DNA from: Spirochaeta sp.
GTDB lineage: Bacteria; Spirochaetota; Spirochaetia; DSM-27196; Alkalispirochaetaceae
DNA length: 7,594 nt
Direction of reading: 5' to 3'
Assembly: GCA_027859055.1 (NCBI GenBank)
Contig: JAQIBO010000304.1
Span: forward strand, 1-7,594
Below are positions 1 to 5,644 of this stretch, one piece after another. The notes beneath the pieces were generated by a model, which saw nothing but the letters and a program-made list of their open reading frames with translations, was not told the DNA's origin and ran no database searches. Numbering within the stretch: the stretch's first letter is position 1; each line of letters opens with the position of its first letter. The translations under genes and the position numbers were made by a program.

Positions 1-405
1 GAACGGTACAACCGGGCCACCAGCCGTGGACGCCTGGCGGTACCGATGTACCCGAAGGATCTGAAACCGGCGGTGATTTCGGCGCTGGGGGACTTGCGGT
101 GGCAGGTTGCCAAGGAAAAGGCCGCCCACTACTGGATGGAAGAGGGGCTCACCGGCTGGTATTACCAGTGGTTCACTGAGCAGAAGCTGAAGGGTGATGT
201 GAAGGACCAGTTTATCCAGGACTACATTCTGTGGATCACCAAGGAGAGCGAGGGGACGCAGAAGCTGGAACGCGATATACGCGCAATTTTCTGGCGGTAT
301 ATGCCGTTTCCCCAGGACCTGAAGGACAAGCTCAAGAACCGCGGGTTTGTGTACTCGGAGCTGTACAAGAAAGACCAGAACCGCGCGATGTCCGACGGGT
401 ATTGA
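1..405 (+). CDS. C-terminal part of an uncharacterised soluble protein (5' end outside the window)
   Basis: The frame is open from base 1 and ends at TGA 403-405. The first in-frame ATG is at 46, but the reading frame continues upstream without a stop (Glu-Arg-Tyr-Asn-Arg...), so 46 is probably not the true start. The visible 134 residues are hydrophilic and mostly helical in character, rich in Lys, Glu, Asp and aromatic residues (Trp/Tyr clusters such as GWYYQWF). There is no signal peptide, membrane segment or recognisable catalytic motif. The C terminus is basic and polar (LYKKDQNRAMSDGY). I do not recognise the family. The gene converges on the minus-strand unit that ends at 422, leaving 16 bases between the stop codons. 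The protein-like composition and the close fit to the neighbouring gene end support a real gene. Function is unknown. Confidence 0.75.
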   Translation, partial: ERYNRATSRGRLAVPMYPKDLKPAVISALGDLRWQVAKEKAAHYWMEEGLTGWYYQWFTEQKLKGDVKDQFIQDYILWITKESEGTQKLERDIRAIFWRYMPFPQDLKDKLKNRGFVYSELYKKDQNRAMSDGY

Positions 406-421
406 GGGCGGGGCGTGGCCG

Positions 422-694
422 CTACTTCTTTCTCTTGAACAGCGGCGCCATGTATTTTTCCATGTCGTACCTGGTGGTGAGATAGCGCATGATGCGGTGG
501 TACAGCAGGTAGGTCAGTGCCACTGAGGCGACAAAAAGTACCAACAGGATGATCTGGTTGGCCCCCGGCGGGAGCGCCGGTGCGAGAAACCGGGCAAAGA
601 CAACCATCAGAATAAAAAAGAGAACGATCATCACCACGATGTTGAAGAGCGTTGCGCCAAGGATGAAAAGCACGGTGTTGAGTTTTTTGTTCAT
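422..694 (-). CDS. small two-helix membrane protein downstream of lspA
   Basis: This is a 90-residue protein with a short basic N terminus (MNKKLNT). It has one long hydrophobic helix at about residues 8-34, a short Pro/Gly loop (APALPPGAN), and a second helix at about 47-66. The tail is basic and ends in KRKK, which suggests both ends are cytoplasmic. The frame can be extended upstream to 784, but that extension lies inside lspA and is Arg-rich nonsense-like sequence. The ATG at 694 is preceded by AGGAG five bases upstream and overlaps the lspA stop as ATGA (691-694), which indicates translational coupling. From memory, spirochaete genomes carry a similar short protein next to lspA, sometimes labelled 'leader peptide processing enzyme'; no experimental basis for that label is known to me. 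No catalytic residues are visible. A role in lipoprotein processing is only a guess from position. Confidence 0.85.
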   Translation of the reverse strand: MNKKLNTVLFILGATLFNIVVMIVLFFILMVVFARFLAPALPPGANQIILLVLFVASVALTYLLYHRIMRYLTTRYDMEKYMAPLFKRKK

Positions 695-1305
695 GTTCGC
701 TCCTGCGGGGTGAACAGCATCGCGATGATCAGCAGTATCCCACCGACCACCACGCTGGCGTCGGCGACGTTGAACGTCGGCCACCGTTCCATACCCAGGA
801 GACCGTAAAACTTCACGTCCAGGAAATCAACCACACCAAGGGGCCGAAAGATGCGGTCGATGATGTTGCCTACGCCACCGCCAAGAATTGCGGCGACCAT
901 CCACCGCTGTCCGCGGGTGGTGTCCCGGTGGGCGTAAAACCCGAAAAACAGGATCAGGATCACCCCCAGTGGCAGGGCAACAAAGAGCACTTTTCGTACC
1001 CAGAACGGGAGACCGTCACCGATGCTGAAGGCGATCCCGAGGTTGCGGGCGTGGATGATGCGAAAGAAATCGCCGATCACTTCGATCGTCAGGCCGCTTT
1101 CGTAGTACAGGGGAACGTTGGCGACGATGATCCACTTGGTCAGCTGGTCGAGCAGGACGATAACCGCCGTCAGAATCAGCGGTGTGAGCAGCTCTTTTGG
1201 TTCCGGCGCTCCGAGAGATGTGCCGTAGGAGCGCATCATGCCCGGGGTGTGCTCGTCCGGGTCGTGTCCGTCCTCGGCGTCGTCGGTAGACAGGTAAACC
1301 GCCAT
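691..1305 (-). CDS. lspA: lipoprotein signal peptidase (signal peptidase II)
   Basis: LspA is an inner-membrane aspartyl protease that removes the signal peptide from diacylglyceryl-modified prolipoproteins, acting after Lgt. The protein is about 204 residues and shows the family motifs in order: DQLTK at 53-57, the asparagine of the ARNLGIAFS block at 88, GNIIDR at 146-151, VVDFLD with catalytic Asp160, and FNVADA with catalytic Asp182. Hydrophobic segments lie at about 39-61, 103-124, 134-146 and 181-198. The start at 1303-1305 is 7 bases after the upstream stop and has only a weak GGGG-type ribosome site. ATG codons at 1237-1239 and 1234-1236 would give 182- or 181-residue forms nearer the usual 160-170. 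The extra N terminus is acidic (STDDAEDGHDPDE). The frame is open up to 1536 but overlaps the nif3-like gene there, so longer starts are unlikely. The stop overlaps the next gene by 4 bases. Confidence 0.95.
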   Translation of the reverse strand: MAVYLSTDDAEDGHDPDEHTPGMMRSYGTSLGAPEPKELLTPLILTAVIVLLDQLTKWIIVANVPLYYESGLTIEVIGDFFRIIHARNLGIAFSIGDGLPFWVRKVLFVALPLGVILILFFGFYAHRDTTRGQRWMVAAILGGGVGNIIDRIFRPLGVVDFLDVKFYGLLGMERWPTFNVADASVVVGGILLIIAMLFTPQERT

Positions 1306-1312
1306 CGCCCCG

Positions 1313-2113
1313 TCACATGCCGGTCGGAATATCGAGAAAAGTTGTTTCGAGACCGGTATCAGCGGCAAGTTTTGCGGCCACACGTTGTACTCCCCATACT
1401 TCTGTTGCGTAATGTCCGCCGAAAATAGCATTAATGCCCGCTTCCCGACAACGGTGGTAGGCGATGTGGTTGGCGTCTCCGCTGATGTACAGGTCGAGTC
1501 CCTGATCGATCGCCTGATCAACTTCCAGCGGGGCACCGCCGGAGATCAGGCCGACCGACCGGATCTCCCGCGGGCCAAAGGGCAGGACCGCCAGGGGCGT
1601 GTATCGGTCGCCAAAGAGGGTATCAACAACGTGGTCCACGGTAACCGCCTCGGCGAAGCGCCCGGCAACCCCGATGGGAGTGCCCTTTACGAGGCCGAAC
1701 GGCTCCACCTCGTGCAGGCCCAGTTCCGCGGCCATACCGGCGTTGTTGCCCAGCGAGAGGTGCGCGTCCAACGGCAGGTGAACCGCGTACAGGGCCAGGT
1801 CGTGTTCCAGCATGTACGCGACGCGGCGGTAGTGCGGCCCGGTGAGCACCTCCTCCCGCCCCCAGAAGAGGCCGTGGTGCACAAACAGCACGTCTGCAGA
1901 CCACGCGGCCGCCGCTTCGAAGACGTCGTAGGCGGCGTCCACGGCGAACGCCACGCGGCGGACCGTCTGGTTTCGGCGGTCGACCTGCAGGCCGTTCCGG
2001 GAGGAATCTATCCGGGTGAACTCATCAAGGGGGAGGATCGACCGCAGGTAGCGGTCCAGGTCTGTCACTGTCATGTGCTGTCCGTTTGTCTGCTGTCCGT
2101 TTGTCTGCTGCAT
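1313..2113 (-). CDS. Nif3-like dinuclear metal-centre protein (DUF34 / YbgI family)
   Basis: This 266-residue protein is typical in length for short Nif3 family members, which form toroidal hexamers with a two-metal site. Candidate metal ligands are visible: the HHG motif (His79, His80), AVHLPLD (His112, Asp116), and near the C terminus GGHYATE (His234, Glu238). NGLQV at 40-44 is another family hallmark, as is the SGDANH block at 211-216. The biochemical role of the family is unsettled; some members are named GTP cyclohydrolase I type 2, and metal chaperone or hydrolase roles have been proposed. The ATG at 2113 has AAGGA eight bases upstream, overlapping the stop of the regulator gene. An alternative ATG at 2074 would remove an N-terminal QQTNG repeat. 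The gene lies 12 bases after the regulator and 7 bases before lspA, so it is almost certainly in the same transcript. Confidence 0.92.
   Translation of the reverse strand: MQQTNGQQTNGQHMTVTDLDRYLRSILPLDEFTRIDSSRNGLQVDRRNQTVRRVAFAVDAAYDVFEAAAAWSADVLFVHHGLFWGREEVLTGPHYRRVAYMLEHDLALYAVHLPLDAHLSLGNNAGMAAELGLHEVEPFGLVKGTPIGVAGRFAEAVTVDHVVDTLFGDRYTPLAVLPFGPREIRSVGLISGGAPLEVDQAIDQGLDLYISGDANHIAYHRCREAGINAIFGGHYATEVWGVQRVAAKLAADTGLETTFLDIPTGM
2076..2110. repeat. 15-bp tandem repeat, 2.3 copies, at the start of the Nif3-like gene
   Basis: TGCTGTCCGTTTGTC occurs at 2076-2090 and again exactly at 2091-2105, followed by a partial third copy (TGCTG, 2106-2110). On the coding (minus) strand it encodes QQTNG twice directly after the first Met. 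The unit is a multiple of three, so a change in copy number would lengthen or shorten the N terminus by five residues without shifting the frame. Confidence 0.95.
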
Positions 2114-2125
2114 GGCCCCGTTCCT

Positions 2126-3121
2126 TTACAGTTGGTGGTTCTCCGATGATTCCGCGATACCCGCCTCACGACTCAGCTGGCGCGCCGTCGGCTCGTCGAC
2201 GATCAGTTCCGTCATCAGCCGCGCCTGGAGCGCTGCGAGCAGGCCGGGTACTTTGTTGCGACCGCTGACCACACAAATTGAGCGCTTGCCGGCTCCGTAG
2301 AGGGAAAGCGGCGGCCCGCTGGCACGTTTATTGAGCGCGATATCCTCCCACGAGCCGTCAGCGCGGAAAAAGACGGTAGCCAGATCCCCGACAACGTGCT
2401 CACGCTGAAGCTCGGCTATGTCTGCGGGATCGAGATAGCCGTGGGAGTAGACGTGGCTGGGCACGCCGGCGTCCACCGCACCGATGCTGTACAGAAACAC
2501 GTCGGCGTCGGTCTGTATATCGATGATCCGGCGGATACTGCGTTCACGCCACATCGCATCTTTGGTTTCCCGGTAATCGAAGAACGTTGGTACCGGAAAG
2601 AGGACGGCGCTGGCCTCGTAGTTCTGGGCAAAACGCTGCAGGATATTGGCGGCGTAGCGGTTGTCCGGGGTGAAGGTGTTTCCGGAACCGTTGAGCTGGA
2701 CCACCGTCAGCTCGGGAAGGTGTTTGGGCACAAGGTTGGCGGTAATCTCGCTGATCGTGGTGCCCCAGGCGAGCGCCACGGTGAGGTTGTTGTCGAGAAT
2801 CGTGTTGAGATAATTGGCGGTGTAGCGGGCGACGCGTTCAAGCCAGATCACCTCGCCCATCAGCTCCGGCGTGGGGACGATGTGGACCGCTTCCAGGCCG
2901 AAACGTTCGCGAATGCGCGCCTCCAGCGGTGACAACATGCTCTGCACGTTGACGATCCTGATCTCCACCATCCCGGTGGCGCGGGCGTGGCTCAGGAGGC
3001 GGCTCACTTTGGGGCGGGAAAATTTCATCTCCCGGGCGATCACCTCGGTTGTCAGCCCCTGGTAGTAGTACATCGTCGCAACCTGGAGCGCTTCCTGGTA
3101 GATTCTGTCTTCCGTTTTCAT
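2126..3121 (-). CDS. SorC/DeoR-type transcriptional regulator with sugar-binding domain
   Basis: The protein has 331 residues, the normal size for SorC-family regulators. The N-terminal helix-turn-helix spans about residues 8-50, with the characteristic pattern YYYQGLTTEVIAREM followed by the recognition helix SRPKVSRLLSHAR (35-47) and then VEIRI. The remaining part (about 60-318) matches the phosphosugar-binding effector domain, with the conserved LAWGTT segment at 117-122 and VQLNGSG at 141-147. Family members bind phosphorylated sugars or nucleosides and usually act as repressors or activators of nearby catabolic genes. No sugar transport or catabolic gene is present here; the regulator instead heads the nif3-like/lspA unit and is divergent from the Lon-like protease. 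The ATG at 3121 has no clear ribosome site and lies only about 7 bases from the predicted transcription start. Autoregulation through the divergent region is plausible but not shown. The effector cannot be told from the sequence. Confidence 0.93.
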   Translation of the reverse strand: MKTEDRIYQEALQVATMYYYQGLTTEVIAREMKFSRPKVSRLLSHARATGMVEIRIVNVQSMLSPLEARIRERFGLEAVHIVPTPELMGEVIWLERVARYTANYLNTILDNNLTVALAWGTTISEITANLVPKHLPELTVVQLNGSGNTFTPDNRYAANILQRFAQNYEASAVLFPVPTFFDYRETKDAMWRERSIRRIIDIQTDADVFLYSIGAVDAGVPSHVYSHGYLDPADIAELQREHVVGDLATVFFRADGSWEDIALNKRASGPPLSLYGAGKRSICVVSGRNKVPGLLAALQARLMTELIVDEPTARQLSREAGIAESSENHQL

Positions 3122-3124
3122 AAC

Positions 3125-3142
3125 TTGTATTCACATTGTATT
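3125..3142. repeat. direct repeat TTGTATT x2, 11-bp period, candidate operator
   Basis: TTGTATT occurs at 3125-3131 and 3136-3142 with a 4-base spacer, placing both copies on the same face of the helix. The pair covers the -10 box and predicted start of the minus-strand promoter. A regulator binding site is a natural reading, but part of the similarity could arise from the -10 sequence itself. Confidence 0.4.
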
Positions 3143-3163
3143 TTCGCCGGTGAACATTTGCAA
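3135..3163 (-). promoter_or_regulatory. sigma70-type promoter for the regulator-nif3-lspA unit
   Basis: Read on the minus strand, TTGCAA (3163-3158) and TACAAT (3140-3135) are separated by exactly 17 bases. Both boxes are close to consensus. Transcription would begin near 3128, leaving a leader of only about 7 bases before the regulator ATG at 3121. Confidence 0.65.
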
Positions 3164-3175
3164 CACCGATCGTTC

Positions 3176-3204
3176 TTGCCCGCATCGGGCAGCGGCGCTA
3201 TACT
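3176..3204 (+). promoter_or_regulatory. sigma70-type promoter of the Lon-like protease gene
   Basis: TTGCCC (3176-3181) and TATACT (3199-3204) are 17 bases apart. Transcription is predicted to start around 3210-3212, almost on the ATG at 3213. No Shine-Dalgarno sequence precedes that ATG, so the mRNA would be leaderless or nearly so. The promoter also argues against the longer open frame that begins at 3150. Confidence 0.65.
3177..3191. promoter_or_regulatory. perfect inverted repeat overlapping the protease -35 box, candidate operator
   Basis: TGCCCG (3177-3182), CAT, CGGGCA (3186-3191) form a perfect 6-bp inverted repeat with a 3-base centre. It covers most of the -35 box and runs into the spacer of the plus-strand promoter, upstream of the predicted transcription start, so it would act on DNA and not as an RNA hairpin. 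This is a classic position for a dimeric repressor. The regulator is not identified; the adjacent SorC protein is one candidate. Confidence 0.5.
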
Positions 3205-3212
3205 GGCCGGCT

Positions 3213-5594
3213 ATGCAATCGATCTCCCGTTTTCGCCTGAATCCGACGGTGGCGCTTTTTTCCATCTCCCCCGACGAGGTTCCGGAGGACAAATACCGCC
3301 CCGGACGGATTATCGGACAACCCCGTGCGATCCAGGCGCTGGAACTTGCGCTGGCAATTCACGCCAAAGGGTACAACGTCTACGCCGCCGGCTACTCGGG
3401 GACGGGCAAACGCAGTACAATTATACGCATCCTCAAGGAGCAGCCGTTTGTTCCGGAACGCCTGCGCGATATCACGATCGTCAACAACTTTCCCCAGCCG
3501 GATCGGCCGCGGGTGCTCTACTTTTCTCCCGGCGACGCCGGGCGGTTCCGCCGCCGGATTCAGGACGCAATAGCGGAACTGCGGGACAACATTCCCGGCC
3601 TTCTGGAGCAGGCGTGGTACCGTGAGCGCCGTGACGAAATCATGCGCCAGACGGAGCAGCAGGAAACGGATTGGCTTGGCGAGTTTGAGTCCAAAGTGAA
3701 CAAACAGGGATTCACCATCGTCCAGATCAAGGATGGCGAGGATGAACGCAGCGATCTGTCGCCGCTTGTGGACGGCGAGCCGCGCCCGGTTGAGGAGATG
3801 AGCGCCCTGGTCCAGTCCGGCGCGGTCTCCGAGAAACGCTGGGGTGAACTGCGCACCGCCTACTACCAGCTGATGGACCAGATGAACGGGATCTTTGTCG
3901 CCCTCCGTCGCGACCGCCTCCGGGCGGAGACGCGCCTCCGAGAGCTGCAGCGGGAGGCGATGAACCCGTTGGTATCCGCAACGATCACCGCGATCGGTGA
4001 GGATTTTGTCGGCGAGGAGATCCACGAGTACCTTCAGCTGCTGCAGCAGGATATCCTCGACAACCTGGCGCTGTTTATCCCTGAGGACACTACCAAGGCG
4101 GCGGAGATGGAGCAGGAATTTCTCCGCTACGAGGTCAACATCGTCATCGACCACACCAACACGACACGAACGCCGGTCATCTTTGAGAGCCATCCGGATT
4201 ACCACAAGTTATTTGGCGCGCAGGAGGCCAACCCCGACCATGAAGGACGGTTTGGCTTTCTCTCCCTGCGCAGCGGGAGCCTTCTCTCCGCCTCGGGGGG
4301 GTACCTGGTCCTCCGGGCGGATGATGTCCTTTCCCAGGAGGAGCTCTGGCACAGCCTGAAGCGGGCGCTCCAGGACGAGGTCACCGAGATACGGACACCC
4401 CCGACACCGTACGGACCGCCGGCGCAGAGCCTCAATCCGGACCCGATTACCCTGAACGTAAAGGTGATTCTCATGGGGAGCGAGCAGATTTACGACCTGC
4501 TCTTTTACCAGGATGAGGAGTTCGGCAAGCTGTTCAAGGTGCTCAGCGAGTTTGACTCCGTCATGGAACACACCGACGACACGCGGCGCGCGTATGTGGA
4601 CTTCATCCGGATGATCTGTGAGGAGGAGAAGTTGCTCACCTGCACCGCCGATGGAAACGCCGCGGTGATCGAGTACGGCGTCCGGTTGAGCGAGTTCCGC
4701 GACAAACTGAGCACCCGTTTTTCCCTTGTCGCCGACCTGCTCCGTGAGGGGAGCCACTGGGCGAAACAGGACAAGAAAAAACAGATCGACCGCGAGGCGG
4801 TTGAGCGCGCCCGGGAGATGCGTCGCTATCTGCACAACCTTCCCGAGGAAAAGTACGACGAGCAGATCTCCTCGGGGGAGATGATTCTCCAGGTGGACGG
4901 CGAGCGGATCGGGGCGATTAACGGCCTCTCCGTACTTGACCGCGGCTATTACGCGTTTGGTCGGCCGATGCTGATTACCGCCCGGGTGGCCCCCGGCAGC
5001 GACGGAATCATCAATATCGAACGGGAAAGCGGTCTCTCCGGTGAGCTCCACGACAAAGGCGTGTACATCATCCAGGGATTTCTCCAGGCGACCTTTGCCA
5101 CCGACTTTCCCCTGTCGATCAACGCGAGTATCGGGTTTGAACAGAGTTACGTCGAAGTGGATGGTGACTCCGCTTCGTCCACGGAGATTTACGTGCTGCT
5201 CTCGGCGATCGGCAATCTGCCGCTGCGGCAGGATCTGGCGGTCACCGGCAGCGTGAACCAGTTCGGTCAGATCCAGCCGGTGGGCGGGATCAGTGAAAAG
5301 ATTGAAGGGTTCTACGCCACGTGCAAACTGATGGGACTCACCGGCACTCAGGGGGTCATCATTCCGCGCACCAATATCCAGAACCTGATTTTGAGCCGCG
5401 AGGTCCAGGAGGCGGTCCTGGCGGAACAGTTTTCGATCTTTGCAATCGACTCGGTGGATGACGGGATTGAAGTCCTCACCGGAAAACCGGCGGGGCAACG
5501 CAACCAGGACGGTCACTTTCCCAAGAATACGGTCAACGGAATCGTTGAACGCCGCTTGCGCCAGATGGCCGGACAGGTGAAAGATTTTTCCTGA
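3213..5594 (+). CDS. Lon-like ATP-dependent protease (AAA_32 / LonB-type, YcbZ-like)
   Basis: This 793-residue cytosolic protein has an AAA+ ATPase module followed by a C-terminal Lon protease domain, and it lacks the N-terminal substrate domain of classical LonA. The Walker A motif GYSGTGKRS is at 60-68 (Lys66). A long, charged, helical insert spans about 110-280. It is followed by GGYLVLRADD (362-371), which stands where Walker B is expected, and by the LNVKVILMGS segment near 414-423. The protease domain covers about 550-740. It holds the block IERESGLSGELHDKG, catalytic Ser653 in DGDSASS and catalytic Lys696 in VGGISEKIEG. The Ser-Lys spacing of 43 equals that of E. coli Lon (679/722). 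No transmembrane segment is seen, unlike archaeal LonB. The start at 3213 fits the promoter; the frame is open from 3150. Substrates are unknown, and protein quality control or regulated proteolysis is the family-level expectation. Confidence 0.93.
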   Translation: MQSISRFRLNPTVALFSISPDEVPEDKYRPGRIIGQPRAIQALELALAIHAKGYNVYAAGYSGTGKRSTIIRILKEQPFVPERLRDITIVNNFPQPDRPRVLYFSPGDAGRFRRRIQDAIAELRDNIPGLLEQAWYRERRDEIMRQTEQQETDWLGEFESKVNKQGFTIVQIKDGEDERSDLSPLVDGEPRPVEEMSALVQSGAVSEKRWGELRTAYYQLMDQMNGIFVALRRDRLRAETRLRELQREAMNPLVSATITAIGEDFVGEEIHEYLQLLQQDILDNLALFIPEDTTKAAEMEQEFLRYEVNIVIDHTNTTRTPVIFESHPDYHKLFGAQEANPDHEGRFGFLSLRSGSLLSASGGYLVLRADDVLSQEELWHSLKRALQDEVTEIRTPPTPYGPPAQSLNPDPITLNVKVILMGSEQIYDLLFYQDEEFGKLFKVLSEFDSVMEHTDDTRRAYVDFIRMICEEEKLLTCTADGNAAVIEYGVRLSEFRDKLSTRFSLVADLLREGSHWAKQDKKKQIDREAVERAREMRRYLHNLPEEKYDEQISSGEMILQVDGERIGAINGLSVLDRGYYAFGRPMLITARVAPGSDGIINIERESGLSGELHDKGVYIIQGFLQATFATDFPLSINASIGFEQSYVEVDGDSASSTEIYVLLSAIGNLPLRQDLAVTGSVNQFGQIQPVGGISEKIEGFYATCKLMGLTGTQGVIIPRTNIQNLILSREVQEAVLAEQFSIFAIDSVDDGIEVLTGKPAGQRNQDGHFPKNTVNGIVERRLRQMAGQVKDFS

Positions 5595-5607
5595 GCGCCG
5601 GATGAAC

Positions 5608-5637
5608 TTGCAGGAACACCGGTCTCGTGGCTATACT
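5608..5637 (+). promoter_or_regulatory. sigma70-type promoter of the GHKL-like/HDOD gene
   Basis: TTGCAG (5608-5613) and TATACT (5632-5637) are separated by 18 bases. The predicted start is near 5644, directly at the ATG at 5645. The 9-mer GCTATACTG around the -10 box is identical to that of the protease promoter (3197-3205). Read-through from the protease gene, which ends 50 bases before the ATG, is also likely because no terminator is visible between them. Confidence 0.55.
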
Positions 5638-5644
5638 GAGGCAA

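Noticed and set aside
408..436. possible terminator between the convergent genes (GCGG/CCGC stem then a pyrimidine run)
   Set aside because: The stem is only 4 bp with a 7-base loop and the following tract is mixed C/T, not a T run.
695..784. 30-residue N-terminal extension of the small membrane protein
   Set aside because: It lies inside the 3' end of lspA, is Arg-rich and out of character, and the ATG at 694 has a good ribosome site and the ATGA overlap.
1385..2149. 254-codon open frame on the plus strand across the Nif3-like gene
   Set aside because: Shadow of the real minus-strand gene, whose metal-ligand motifs and ribosome site are clear.
3150..3212. 21-residue N-terminal extension of the Lon-like protease
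   Set aside because: The promoter -10 box at 3199-3204 would lie inside it, and there is no ribosome site before 3150; the extension does not resemble protein N termini of the family.
3198..4205. 335-codon open frame antisense to the first part of the protease gene, running into its promoter
   Set aside because: No recognisable protein features; it covers the conserved Walker A region on the other strand and is best explained as a codon-bias shadow.
4209..5516. 435-codon open frame antisense to the protease gene
   Set aside because: It lies entirely opposite a gene with clear catalytic motifs, its translation shows no domain, and long antisense frames are expected in GC-rich genes with biased codon use.
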